Positions 1-10,200 of a stretch of DNA of 64,000 nt are shown in pieces (position 1 is the stretch's first letter; each line of letters starts with the position of its first letter). The stretch spans positions 1 to 64,000 of the forward strand of contig NZ_JAAHHW010000007.1 of NCBI RefSeq assembly GCF_010692325.1, given 5' to 3'. The stretch is from Moorena sp. SIO3I8 (lineage in GTDB: Bacteria; Cyanobacteriota; Cyanobacteriia; Cyanobacteriales; Coleofasciculaceae). Below the pieces are notes generated by a model that ran no database searches, was not told where the DNA came from, and worked only from the letters and a program-made list of their open reading frames with translations. Made by a program: the position numbers and the translations under genes.

Positions 1-41
1 AACTATCTTACGGTAACTTTAAGCACTCATGCTGCGCATAG

Positions 42-2522
42 ATGGCAGAAGAAGAGGTTCAAGCAAACTACCGTTCACTTAAAGTATTTATTGGTGAACA
101 ATTTGGACTTCAGCAACCAGTAGAGCAACTTGAAAATAGACCTACTCAGGAAAGACAACAATTACTGGCTGAAGATTTAGTCGATGTAATTGAAAAAATG
201 GAAAAAACGCCACATAAAATTGAAATTATTAATGACCTTCTCAACAAAACCAAAGCTCTAACAGAATCTTTAGAAAAATCACATAAAGAAGGATTTGATG
301 CTATAGGTATAGACTTAGAAAATGTTAAAGCTGTCACTGTCCAAATCAATAATGTAATCTCAGAAGGAGGAGCTAAAGTTTTAGGGATAAAAGCAAGAAA
401 CTTAGAAGCAGATCGTGTAATTGTTGGAGATATTAAAGCAAAAAAAGTAGATTCACCATTCTCCAATCCTGCGGGTCTGGATTCAATTTTGAGCCTTTTT
501 ATGTCTAAGGTAGATAACCTTAATACTGGTGATATTATTAATTTAACACTACAAAATACTCCTCAAAATATTCCTCGTAGCGGTGTTATAAAATATATTG
601 TTGGAATAGATCTAGGCGATGGTGAAACTTGTTTATCATATGTTGCTGCTAACTACTTACCAAAACAAATGAACTCACCAGAACAAATGACCTGTTTTGC
701 TATGGATGGCAAAAAAACTATTCCCAGTGCGATAGCAAAGTTAGGTAACGGAGTCATAACTATTGGTGAATCCGCCATGGTGCGATCTGATGTAAGAGAA
801 CTGGAAATTAATTTTAAGTGTGAACCAAATAAGAAGAATAATCTGTGGATTGCAAATAGAGATAATCTCTATTTATTTATATCAAAAATATTTGATGCTT
901 TTTCCAAAGAGAATCCACAAGTGGCAGAGAATTGTGAAGTATATATTGGTTGTCCATCTGCTTGGAAAGATGAATCACGGGAAAAATATCAAAAACATTT
1001 CGAGGAATACTTTGATGGTAAAGATAGGCCACGCTGCTGGATAGTTCCCGAATCAAGGGCTGCTATAATTCAAGCTCTTAATGTGTTAACCATATGTGAA
1101 GATTCGTATAGTAAACAAGTTCTTCGTAAACTTCGTAAACTTATTGACAATAAAGACAATAAAAACTATAAAGACAATAAAAACTATAAAGTTTTATTAA
1201 TTGATATTGGATCTTCGACGACAGATATTACTGTTCTCACTTATAATACTGATGATCATCTTGATGCGTTTGAAATTGAAGATTTAGGTGGAGATTTTGG
1301 ACTAAAACTAGTTGATGAGCAGTTGCTAAGAACACTTTGCCGCATACACCCAGATGGGAAAAAATTCAAAGCATTAGCAGACAATCATGAGAATAAAAAG
1401 TTTCTACTGTATTTGTGTCGGCTTGCTAAAGAATATGCATTTGATTGTAGTGTTGACCCAAGTAATTTGTTAAAACAGCGAGAATGGGCTAAAAATTGTT
1501 GGGATTTACTGATTTCACTTAATCTTCAAAATTGTTTGTCGGATCCCTTCATTTGGAATAATGGGGAGTCATGGCTTGACCACTATCGCTCTTTACTAAA
1601 AACATTAAAAAGTTTACCATTATCTGATCATCCAGAAGTCGTAATTTTAACAGGTGGTGGTTCAAAGATTCAGCAACTTCTGGATGAAGTAAAAGAAGTA
1701 TTTCCAAACGCCTCTTTAGTCCGCGATCCAGAACCTTCTCTGAGTGTTGCTCGTGGGTTAGCAGGTTATGGGCAATGTCATCATAATGTTGAGCGTTTTT
1801 ATAATGATGCAATCTCCCTAATTTGGGGTGAAAAGTTTGAGTCAGTGGTTTCCTCTGAATTGAGTCCATTTGTAAGTGAAGTCGCTCAGCTATTTGAAGA
1901 ATCATGGACTGAGGCAGTCTGGACACCGATGGCTAATCACTGGAAGGATAAACCCTTAAACTTACCTAGTCAAGGAGGGTTATATCCCTATGCATTACAG
2001 CTTTACCGAAAATGGCTAAATAAAGGTAAGAAACGTCTTTTTGAACCTGCATTTGATCGTCTTAGTAAAGTTGCTAATGAAGGATTGAAAAACGATATTA
2101 GAAAGTTAGGGGATCGCTTTGGTATTCCTGTAGGAAGCTTCAAGATTGAGCTACAGTTGTTACCAACTGACTTTTTTATATACAACGCTCCTGGCGGAGG
2201 CTGGATCTCAACTGCTGTTAAATTATACCGTACGTACGAAGACATTTTTTTTCAAGGTATTGACCACACCCCAAACTGGTTAAAAAAATTCGTTGACTCA
2301 TCTGGATACCTTGATTCAGCTCTTTCAAGACAAAGAACCTGGAATCGTGTAAAGGGTAGTATTCTTGGAACTTGGTATAGTATGGGTGTTCCTTCAGATA
2401 TGCAGCAACGTATTATTGCCTTCGTGAGAAAAGAAGCAAAAAGAGAATTAGAACAACAATTACATATTGTCGAAAAGCTTCTATTAGAAAATCACAAGTT
2501 ATTTCAGGACAAACCCATCTAA
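42..2522 (+). CDS. Hsp70/actin-fold ATPase protein with helical N-terminal region
   Basis: The 826-residue product carries an Hsp70/actin-type nucleotide-binding domain starting near residue 184. Phosphate-1 motif GIDLGDGETC, phosphate-2 motif LIDIGSSTTDITVL near residue 385 and adenosine motif VILTGGGSKIQQLL near 533 are all readable. The first 180 residues are charged and helical, and the last 250 do not look like the DnaK substrate-binding domain. It is therefore a divergent Hsp70-like ATPase, not a housekeeping chaperone; the substrate is unknown. A stop codon directly precedes the ATG, so this is the furthest upstream start in frame. No strong Shine-Dalgarno is visible. Such stand-alone cyanobacterial Hsp70-like proteins are often annotated only as hypothetical. 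The fold is seen in the sequence; the function is not known. Confidence 0.8.
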   Translation: MAEEEVQANYRSLKVFIGEQFGLQQPVEQLENRPTQERQQLLAEDLVDVIEKMEKTPHKIEIINDLLNKTKALTESLEKSHKEGFDAIGIDLENVKAVTVQINNVISEGGAKVLGIKARNLEADRVIVGDIKAKKVDSPFSNPAGLDSILSLFMSKVDNLNTGDIINLTLQNTPQNIPRSGVIKYIVGIDLGDGETCLSYVAANYLPKQMNSPEQMTCFAMDGKKTIPSAIAKLGNGVITIGESAMVRSDVRELEINFKCEPNKKNNLWIANRDNLYLFISKIFDAFSKENPQVAENCEVYIGCPSAWKDESREKYQKHFEEYFDGKDRPRCWIVPESRAAIIQALNVLTICEDSYSKQVLRKLRKLIDNKDNKNYKDNKNYKVLLIDIGSSTTDITVLTYNTDDHLDAFEIEDLGGDFGLKLVDEQLLRTLCRIHPDGKKFKALADNHENKKFLLYLCRLAKEYAFDCSVDPSNLLKQREWAKNCWDLLISLNLQNCLSDPFIWNNGESWLDHYRSLLKTLKSLPLSDHPEVVILTGGGSKIQQLLDEVKEVFPNASLVRDPEPSLSVARGLAGYGQCHHNVERFYNDAISLIWGEKFESVVSSELSPFVSEVAQLFEESWTEAVWTPMANHWKDKPLNLPSQGGLYPYALQLYRKWLNKGKKRLFEPAFDRLSKVANEGLKNDIRKLGDRFGIPVGSFKIELQLLPTDFFIYNAPGGGWISTAVKLYRTYEDIFFQGIDHTPNWLKKFVDSSGYLDSALSRQRTWNRVKGSILGTWYSMGVPSDMQQRIIAFVRKEAKRELEQQLHIVEKLLLENHKLFQDKPI

Positions 2523-3004
2523 TTTTTTGAATCCCAAATATAGCATTTAAAACGAGTTGTAAAGTTATAGATTGTCAAAAAATGCAATAGGCAATAGGGG
2601 CAATAAATCCAGAGTTTTATAGTAAAATAAAATAAGACATAAACAGTTAACATCTCAAATGAAAATGCTATCCAAATTTGGGCGTTGCTTAATAAATAAT
2701 GGAATGATTTTAGCGGAAAATAGGCTAATAGGATGTTCTGATTCTGGGACACTTGGTCTAATTCTATGAGACTCAACTTTGGTCTAATAGTCTGCTTAAA
2801 TTACGTGAAATAGTTTGGGTGTTGGGATGATTCTCTCCTAACTGCTGGACAGCAATCGCTTAGTGTGACTAAAGGTCAATTGCGGAAATTGGATTGGCGG
2901 GTTGGGGATTTTTACCGTTGAGTATGGATGGGGTCAGGGATGGAGTGCGATCGCAAAATGCCCTCTCCACTAGGGTTTTAGCCATTAATTGGAAAAAACG
3001 AACT
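2523..3004. other. Convergent intergenic region, no gene seen
   Basis: This AT-rich spacer lies between the ends of two convergent genes. The short open frames inside it have no recognisable domain and no convincing start. One HIP1-like GCGATCGC-related site lies near 2950. I see no clear rho-independent terminator and no RNA gene. Confidence 0.5.
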
Positions 3005-5938
3005 TCAGTATTTACCCATAGACCGTGGTGATACCAATTGTTTGGCTTTAGTCTGAGGGTCAAAATCTAAACTAGGGTCAAGTTCTAAGGCTTTTTCAAA
3101 CTTAGGAATGGCCTCATCAATCTTACCCTCTTGTGCTAGCATTTCGCCTTTCAAAAGGAAAAATGTTGCAGAAGCTTCCACCCCACAAAGACGACGCTCT
3201 TTATCACTAGCATTGGGGTTATTTTTCAGGTAGCCACTCAGCTGATTGCAAGCCTGTTTGAGGAGTTCCTCTCGGTTAAAGTTCCACAACTTCACCGTAT
3301 TGTCATAACTAGTAGAAGCGAGGTATTTTCCATCCGGGCTGAAGGTTACAGCCTTGACCGAATCCTGATGCCCCCTCAAGGTTTCAACCAATTTCCCCTC
3401 TCGCGTCCACAATTTCACGGTATTGTCATGACTAGCAGAAGCAAGGTATTTTCCATCCGGGCTGAAGGTTACAGCCGAGACCCAATTCTGATGCCCAATC
3501 AAGGTTTCAACCAATTTCCCCTCTCGCGTCCACAATTTCACGGTATTGTCATAACTAGCAGAAGCAAGGTATTTTCCATCCGGGCTGAAGGTTACAGCCA
3601 TGACATAATACTGATGCCCAATCAAGGTTTCAACCAATTCCCCCTCAGTAGTCCACAATTTCACCGTATCATAATTAGCAAAAGCGAGGTACTTGCTATC
3701 GGGACTGAAGGTTACAGCCGTGATACCATCATAATGATCCCCCCTCAAGGTTTCAACCAATTTCCCCTCTCGCGTCCACAATTTCACGGTATTGTCATAA
3801 GTAGAAGCGAGGTATTTTCCATCCGGGCTGAAGGTTACAGCCGAGACCTTATCCTGATGCCCCCTCAAGGTTTCAACCAATTTCCCCTCTCGCGTCCACA
3901 ATTTCACCGTCTTGTCATAACTAGCAGAAGCAAGGTATTTTCCATCCGGGCTGAAGGTTATAGCCGAGACCTTATCCTGATGCCCCCTCAAGGTTTCAAC
4001 CAATTCCCCCTCTCGCGTCCACAACTTCACCGTATTGTCATAACTAGCAGAAGCAAGGTATTTTCCATCCGGGCTGAAGGTTACAGCCGAGACCAAACCC
4101 TGATGCCCCCTCAAGGTTTCAACCAATTCCCCCTCTCGCGTCCACAATTTCACCGTACTGTCATAACTAGCAGAAGTTAGGTACTTGCCATCCGGGCTGA
4201 AGGTTACAGCCCAGACCTTATCCTGATGCCCCCTCAAGGTTTCACCCAATTCCCCCTCTCGCGTCCACAATTTCACCGTATTGTCATTACTAGCAGAAGC
4301 GAGATATTTTCCATCCGGGCTGAAGGTTACAGCCCTGACCAAACCCTGATGCCCAATCAAGGTTTCAACCAATTCCCCCTCTCGCGTCCACAACTTCACC
4401 GTATTGTCATAACTAGCAGAAGCGAGGTATTTTCCATCTCGGGTGAAGGCCATGAGGTCTCCACTGAAACCGAAGGCTTTACACAAAAGACGCTCATCCT
4501 CAGGCACATTCAAGGTTTCAAGCAATTCTCCCTCTCGCGTCCACAACTTTACCTGACACTCATCACTAGCAGAAGCGAGGTATTTTCCATCCGGACTGAA
4601 GGTTACATGTATGACATCATACTGATGCCCAATCAAGGTTTCAACCAATTCCCCCTCTCGCGTCCACAATTTCACGGTATCGTCAGCACTAGCAGAAGCG
4701 AGGTATTTTCCATCCGGGCTGAAGGTTACAGCCCAGACCTTATCCTGATGGCCACTCAAGGTTTCAACCAATTCCCCCTCTCGCGTCCACAATTTGACTG
4801 TATTGTCAGCACTAGCAGAAGCGAGGTATTTTCCATCCGGGCTGAAGATTTCCGAGTACCCAAAGTGATGCCCAATCAAGGTTTCAACCAATTCCCCCTC
4901 TCGCGTCCACAACTTCACCGTATTGTCCCTACTAGCAGAAGCGAGGTATTTTCCATCCGGGCTGAAGGTTACAGCCCAGACCCTATCCTGATGGCCAATC
5001 AAGGTTTCAACCAATTCCCCCTCTCGCGTCCACAATTTCACGGTATTGTCATCACTAGCAGAAGCGAGGTATTTTCCATCCGGACTGAAGGTTACAGCCC
5101 AGACCCTATCCTGATGCCCAATCAAGGTTTCAACTAATTTCCCCTCAGCAGTCCACAATTTCACCGTATTATCACCACTAGCAGAAGCGAGGTACTTGCT
5201 ATCGGGACTGAAGGTTACAGCCAAGGCCATATCCTGATGCCCACTAAAACGGTTAATCTCTCTTAGTTGATACACAGTTTGTCGTAGCAAGTTTACACCT
5301 TGAATCAGAACATCTGTCGTTGGTTTCTTAGCTTGCTGTAATTCTCGATTTAGTTCAATTGCACCCAACTGAACATCCAAGGTTTTCTCTCCTGAGACTA
5401 AGCGGGACTTTAACGTTGCCATTTTGGCTTGAAGATTCGCATTTTCTTTACCGATAAGCGCCTCACGCCATTGCCAAATAGCCACTGCTGCTAGGACAGA
5501 AATTGTTACAAACCCTACTGTTATTAAGCCTATAATACTTTGACGCTGGCGTTTTTGGGATTTCTGACTCAAGCCAATAAACTCCTGTTCTGTTACCTTG
5601 TTGTAATTTACCTCACCACCAGATACTTGCAAGTTTTCCCCTTCCCCTTGGTTTAAATTCTTGATTTCTCTTGCTAATGCTTCAATCTCCTGGGCAAATT
5701 GAGAATCTGCTGCCATCGCCTCTTGCAAATACTTAGATACAACTTCTACATGAGTCTTTGAACCTTGTTCAGCAGCTAGCAAAGCTACTTCAGCCCTGGG
5801 ATTACTCCTTAACTTATCAATAATCTTCTGGCGCAGGGGCTGAGCTTTTTCTATGGCTGCCTCAGTGAACTTTTCTACTGTAGTTTCCGCAGCTTTCGTA
5901 CCGATAAAGGCTAGGGCGGCAATGGCTAGAGGTTCCAT
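3005..5938 (-). CDS. Membrane-anchored WD40-repeat protein with C-terminal TPR
   Basis: The 977-residue protein begins with a helical region (1-130), followed by one transmembrane helix at about 135-157 (SIIGLITVGFVTISVLAAVA). An intracellular or periplasmic linker follows, then 16 WD40 repeats from about 230 to 900, each reading roughly GHQDKVxAVTFSPDGKYLASASxDNTVKLW in pieces. Near the C-terminus is one TPR-like hairpin (LLKGEMLAQEGKIDEAIPKF). The repeats probably form two WD40 propellers that serve as a protein-interaction platform. No enzymatic domain is present, unlike the caspase-type WD40 protein at 34.8-40.1 kb. The repeats are very similar at the DNA level, which suggests recent internal duplication or gene conversion; repeats 4, 7, 12 and 13 are degenerate. 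The start ATG at 5938 is the first in frame. Partner and signal are unknown. Confidence 0.85.
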   Translation of the reverse strand: MEPLAIAALAFIGTKAAETTVEKFTEAAIEKAQPLRQKIIDKLRSNPRAEVALLAAEQGSKTHVEVVSKYLQEAMAADSQFAQEIEALAREIKNLNQGEGENLQVSGGEVNYNKVTEQEFIGLSQKSQKRQRQSIIGLITVGFVTISVLAAVAIWQWREALIGKENANLQAKMATLKSRLVSGEKTLDVQLGAIELNRELQQAKKPTTDVLIQGVNLLRQTVYQLREINRFSGHQDMALAVTFSPDSKYLASASGDNTVKLWTAEGKLVETLIGHQDRVWAVTFSPDGKYLASASDDNTVKLWTREGELVETLIGHQDRVWAVTFSPDGKYLASASRDNTVKLWTREGELVETLIGHHFGYSEIFSPDGKYLASASADNTVKLWTREGELVETLSGHQDKVWAVTFSPDGKYLASASADDTVKLWTREGELVETLIGHQYDVIHVTFSPDGKYLASASDECQVKLWTREGELLETLNVPEDERLLCKAFGFSGDLMAFTRDGKYLASASYDNTVKLWTREGELVETLIGHQGLVRAVTFSPDGKYLASASNDNTVKLWTREGELGETLRGHQDKVWAVTFSPDGKYLTSASYDSTVKLWTREGELVETLRGHQGLVSAVTFSPDGKYLASASYDNTVKLWTREGELVETLRGHQDKVSAITFSPDGKYLASASYDKTVKLWTREGKLVETLRGHQDKVSAVTFSPDGKYLASTYDNTVKLWTREGKLVETLRGDHYDGITAVTFSPDSKYLAFANYDTVKLWTTEGELVETLIGHQYYVMAVTFSPDGKYLASASYDNTVKLWTREGKLVETLIGHQNWVSAVTFSPDGKYLASASHDNTVKLWTREGKLVETLRGHQDSVKAVTFSPDGKYLASTSYDNTVKLWNFNREELLKQACNQLSGYLKNNPNASDKERRLCGVEASATFFLLKGEMLAQEGKIDEAIPKFEKALELDPSLDFDPQTKAKQLVSPRSMGKY

Positions 5939-6065
5939 ATCTGAGTAACTAGGGTAGATTAACTAGGGCTACAATGAGTACATACAGCCAGACTTATTTT
6001 CCTTCCGGATTAATTCTGATCAAACAATCAAACGTCCATGAATTTACCTAGCTACGTTATTACCG

Positions 6066-6480
6066 ACAGCGGAGCGTGAAAGAAAAGGGATTAGGGATAA
6101 AGGGATGGAAAGTTATGTTCCTCCCTGGCTGCTCTTTTTCCGGAAAAGTTGGGTAGAAATTCCCAAACAATGGGAGTGAGCGCTCTGATATCATCTCACT
6201 AATACATCTAGTGTATTTCTTTTATATATATAGGATTGCTTGCAAGATGTAGCAAACTGGTTGACAATATACAACAAACTGGTTGGCAATATACAGCAAA
6301 CTAGACATGTCAAGACATTGGGGTTTTAGCAAACTGGTTGGTCAGATTGAGCAAACTGGACAGAGTTGGATATTATGTCTAGAGATTCGAGTATAAGGAT
6401 AGGGATTCGGCATATCCGACCCTACGCGATCGCCTCCCCACTTTTCCTCGATGCCTGGCTAAGCTGCTCTGTCTGATTTC
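6066..6480 (+). repeat. Iteron-bearing dispersed element, copy A
   Basis: This is one of three related copies (see 24660-25215 and 48280-48770). It begins near GCGGAGCGTGAAAGA and holds a conserved CCCTGGCTGCTC segment, a small ATACATCTAGTGTAT palindrome and an AT-rich TATATATAGGATTG. Five iterons follow, variants of CAAACTGG, starting at 6253, 6275, 6297, 6330 and 6352. The spacing is 22, 22, 33 and 22 bp, whole helical turns if about 11 bp per turn is taken. Compared with copies B and C this one lacks the distal TTTTTATACATGT part and runs into the 3' end of the tail gene at 6517. The role is unknown. The remaining 5939-6065 holds only the upstream region of the WD40 gene. Confidence 0.8.
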
Positions 6481-6516
6481 CCCTCCAAACTAGACACAGT
6501 TTGACAATATGTCCAA

Positions 6517-6858
6517 TTAGACAACTTCTACAAACTGGCAGGTCATCTCCCAGATCAAATCCCCCTGCTCTACCCCTAGGGGAGTGACTGACCAGGACTG
6601 ACAATAGAAGTCTCTGTACCCAACATTTGCATCTGGCCTCCATTGGAAGGGAGTACGCCCCTCATACTGTTCTAGGATTGACACAGTGGTTAACATTTCT
6701 GAATTGGTTAGCTTTGGGGCAGTTATTGTCCATTCTTCTCTCTTGCTGCCTGGTACTCTACTGGATAATAAATAACCATCACCCAACTTCGTCTTAAAGT
6801 CCGTTGCACTTGTAGTTTTGGTTGCCCCAAACTTGGGGACTAAATCTAAAATAGCCAT
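6517..6858 (-). CDS. Phage minor tail protein, lambda gpM-like
   Basis: The 113-residue product resembles the lambda gpM family of tail-tip proteins. Features are an N-terminal beta region with LGDGYLLSSRVPGSKREEW, a middle FQWRPDANVGYRDFYCQSW and a final beta strand GDLIWEMTCQFVEV. The same pattern (LGDGYxQ... WRLSPDYPLQDFFCDRW... GYWQIALTL) occurs at the N-terminus of the large protein at 7206, so the two are paralogous. In lambda-type phages gpM sits at the distal tail tube and helps join tube to tip. It is the last gene of the leftward virion operon, 9 bp after its neighbour. The family call rests on pattern recognition, not alignment. Confidence 0.65.
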   Translation of the reverse strand: MAILDLVPKFGATKTTSATDFKTKLGDGYLLSSRVPGSKREEWTITAPKLTNSEMLTTVSILEQYEGRTPFQWRPDANVGYRDFYCQSWSVTPLGVEQGDLIWEMTCQFVEVV

Positions 6859-6867
6859 TCTTGTCCA

Positions 6868-7230
6868 TCATTCAATCAGTGGGATTTCTCCATTCAGTAC
6901 TCTCTTAACCTCGTATTCCATGGCATTTGCAGGGTAAGAATCCCCCTGAGCAATCCTTGTTATCGCCGCCGCGATCGCGGTACAGTACTGCCGCAGCTGC
7001 AAAATCGATAGCTTTTCATGAATGATGTCTTTGGTATTTAAATCATATCCAATTATTCCTACGTGAAGTTTTTTCATAGCTTGTTTATGCAAGTATTCAG
7101 GCCGTCTATTTTCCCATAAGTCCAGCTCATAAATTAGCTCCAAAAGTTCTCGTTCTTGTCTCAAAAGTTTTTGATAATAGGGAATGAGAGGTAAGGGAAC
7201 ATCCCCTAAGTCTTGATGAAATAAACACAT
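6868..7230 (-). CDS. Hypothetical protein in phage tail operon
   Basis: The 120-residue, mostly helical product (LLRQERELLELIYELDLWENRR; ILQLRQYCTAIAAAITRIA) matches no family I recognise. Its ATG at 7230 lies 25 bp inside the end of the upstream tail gene. The overlap implies translational coupling within the leftward virion operon. A structural or assembly role is likely from position only. Confidence 0.6.
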   Translation of the reverse strand: MCLFHQDLGDVPLPLIPYYQKLLRQERELLELIYELDLWENRRPEYLHKQAMKKLHVGIIGYDLNTKDIIHEKLSILQLRQYCTAIAAAITRIAQGDSYPANAMEYEVKRVLNGEIPLIE

Positions 7231-10200
7231 TTTGGGTAGTTGAATAAATTTTTGGATTGTTTCAGCAAAGCGATCGCCTCAATAATTTCTGCTTCCCAAA
7301 AACCAAAGAACTCCCGATACTCTATTCCGTTGGCCTGAAAGGTAGGCTGAGATGCGGCAAAGCTACCTTTCATTGAACCACTGTCTATATATTGAGATAC
7401 CAGGTAGTCGTAGCTGGCTTTGATTAGTCGTAGGGTAACAGCAGGGTTGCCACCGGCTAGATTGCAATAGATTGAAGCCCGAAGTGCAAAAGCGGCAAAG
7501 TGGGGGGTGTGGTAGTTTACTTCTGGGTCTGTAAACTCAGGGAAGTCAGAAGGAGGTTGAAAGCTACGGCGGGTGGAATAGAGTTTACTCAGCCATTGAG
7601 CAAACCGCATGGATACCAGACCAGCTCTTTCGGTCAAAGACCTGATATTGCTGGGTGCAGCTCCTGGATATTGGCCACTAGCAAGCAAGTACCAAGCGTG
7701 GCAAACTGATTCCCATGGCCGACAATAATAGCCTTCCCACTGGCTGTTAGGGTCTACAGCATTCCATGTCCATTGGTTTATCCCTTCCGGCACATATTCT
7801 CCCGCATCCCAATACTCCCATCCAAATCCTGGAGCGAATGGTCCAGTAGTTTTGTTAACATTCTGCTCTCTATAGACCTCCTGAGATTCGGACATAAAGT
7901 CTAGGACTTGGCTAAGCCGCTCCCAATATCCTCTTTTGACGTAGTAAGCCGGGTACTGATAGCCCGTCATTGGGATACCTCGCCAGGCATCTATAACTTG
8001 GCCTCCCTGGCCATCACTAACCACGTTGGCGGTAAATGGTACAACACCAGGGGAAAATTTCAGTGCAGAGGAGGGGGAGTTTAGAGCTTCAAAGTTACCG
8101 ACCCATAGAATATGCTCTTCTCTGATTCTGGACACAACCAGGGCTTTGTAAGTCTGCACCGGGACTGGTAGTGTATTTGGCTCTTCAGAGACCCACCAGA
8201 AGTATGTTGTGGTTGTTCCATCAACTGCTTCAACTTCTAGACCTGAGATCACAGCAGACCCAGGTGGAGACTCGTCATCTGAGTCTTCAAAATCATTTTC
8301 TGTCAAAGTAAGCGATCGCCACTCACTTTGCTCTAGCTTTTTACGGTACTTTTTTCCATTGACAGTAACTGCCAAGTTAGCTTCCCCTGTTCCTTCATGC
8401 TTCATGTATACCTTCAGCGGGAACCGTGGGGGAGTACCAAGCATGACCAGTCCTCCTCCGGCAAAGTCACTGTTTTTGTCTAGGGTCAGCTGCCAGACTG
8501 GGGTAACTATTCCACCAATTGGCGAATCTTCTATCTTGGTTGCGATCGCGCGTCCACTGCTTCCGGAATAAACAAAAACCGGCTGTTCTGCAATGTACGG
8601 ATGCCAGGAAGTCTTGCTTTTATCCCACAAAAAGAACTCTTCCGGCTTAAAGGTCTTGGATGTGGGAGTCCCAGAACCAGGTACTAGCAGGTGAGCGATA
8701 TAGTAAAGGCTAAAATCAAACGGATTATCTGATAGTGATAGTACAATTTCTAGGTCAGCTGGGCGATTGCAGGCTGCCTCTACAAATACCTCCGAGACCT
8801 CTTCCATGTAAATGCTGACCGCGAAGTTCTGTAGTTCAATAGATGGAAAGGGGTCAGCATCCCTTGATACGTTTATTTGGATCCAATCTTTTTTGTTTCC
8901 GGTAGTGACCCTTGATGCTGTGAACGTTCTACTGGAAGGAACAGGAATGACCTGAGAGCCAGGGTAAGAGAATGGGTTAATAGTGTCATCTTTTTTGTAC
9001 CAAGATGACGGATTTATTACTTCCGCTGCGATCACCTCACTGTAAACAGTACAATTGTACGCATTCAGGAACCGTTGTTCATTGGTCAACCGATACAGCA
9101 AGTCAAATGCATCCGCTGACCAGGGAAAGACATCGATAGCCCCAAGAGCTTCTCCTGGGCGCAGTGGTCGCCACATCGGGTAGGGTTCAAACAGTTGATT
9201 AATCCGAATCACTACCCCGGTATAAGTCGAGTAGACCACTTTAGCTTGACCTGTGTATGGGGTAGACAAAACAATCTTGCCAGGAGGCTCTGAGGTTGGA
9301 GTTGGAGCGCGACCGCCGGGAGACTCAGAATCCCCATATTGTCGGGATATGACTCCATCAAGCATGACATTGGTCACCCAGTAATCAATGGGAACAGGAG
9401 TTGTGCTGACCGTGGGAGAGTATACATTCTGCCAGAGTAAGCGATCGCTGGCATCATAAACCTTGTAAACGTTTGCCAAAAACTCACCAAAATCAGGACT
9501 GCCGTGCTGGATGAAGGACACTCCATTTACAAAATTCAACACAAGGTCAAAATGCCCCATGTTCAGCGGATCTCCGGTAGTAGAGGCAGCTCCTTTTGAA
9601 GTGAATGGTTCTTTGATGTTGATCAGCCAGTGGGGAACCCGTATGCCATCACTTGGCTGCCAGTTTTGAGGGATGGGTACAACAAAGTAGTTATTAAGTA
9701 ATGCATCCCCTGTTCGCACAGCAAGAGTTATCCAGTCAGTATTGCCAGTAGCCTGATATGCTAGGCAAGCAGCCCGAGCTATTACTGATTGCCCTTCTGA
9801 TGGACCAGCAGATGGCGGGAAATACCCACCCCGCCCTAGGGTTGTATGAAAGCTATTGACAATCAGGTACTGCGGATTCATCACCAATGGATATTCCTGT
9901 CGGGTGTACCTGTTGAGCCATTCCAGTGACTCTTGTAGGAATTGATCTATTTGTTGGTCAGGCATCGAGGCTGCGATCGCATTGACCACAGATTCGCGAT
10001 CGCCATAATAGTCAAACAAATTCTCTATCTCAAGGGCGATCGTGGGCTTAAACGGCTGATTGTTTTTCTTGAAGGTTGCACTAAAATTCCACCAACCATC
10101 TCCCAGGTGGTCAACGCGCCACTCCTTGCAGTTGTAGACCTTTCCGGTTTGGCCTGGCAGGTTGAACTCAAAGCTGTTCCCGCAGCGTTCCCCCAAGAAC

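Noticed and set aside
3368-5137. Long plus-strand open frames
   Set aside because: They are antisense shadows of the WD40 repeats; the repetitive peptide QGFNQFPLSRPQFHR arises from the reverse strand of GHQ...LVETL codons.
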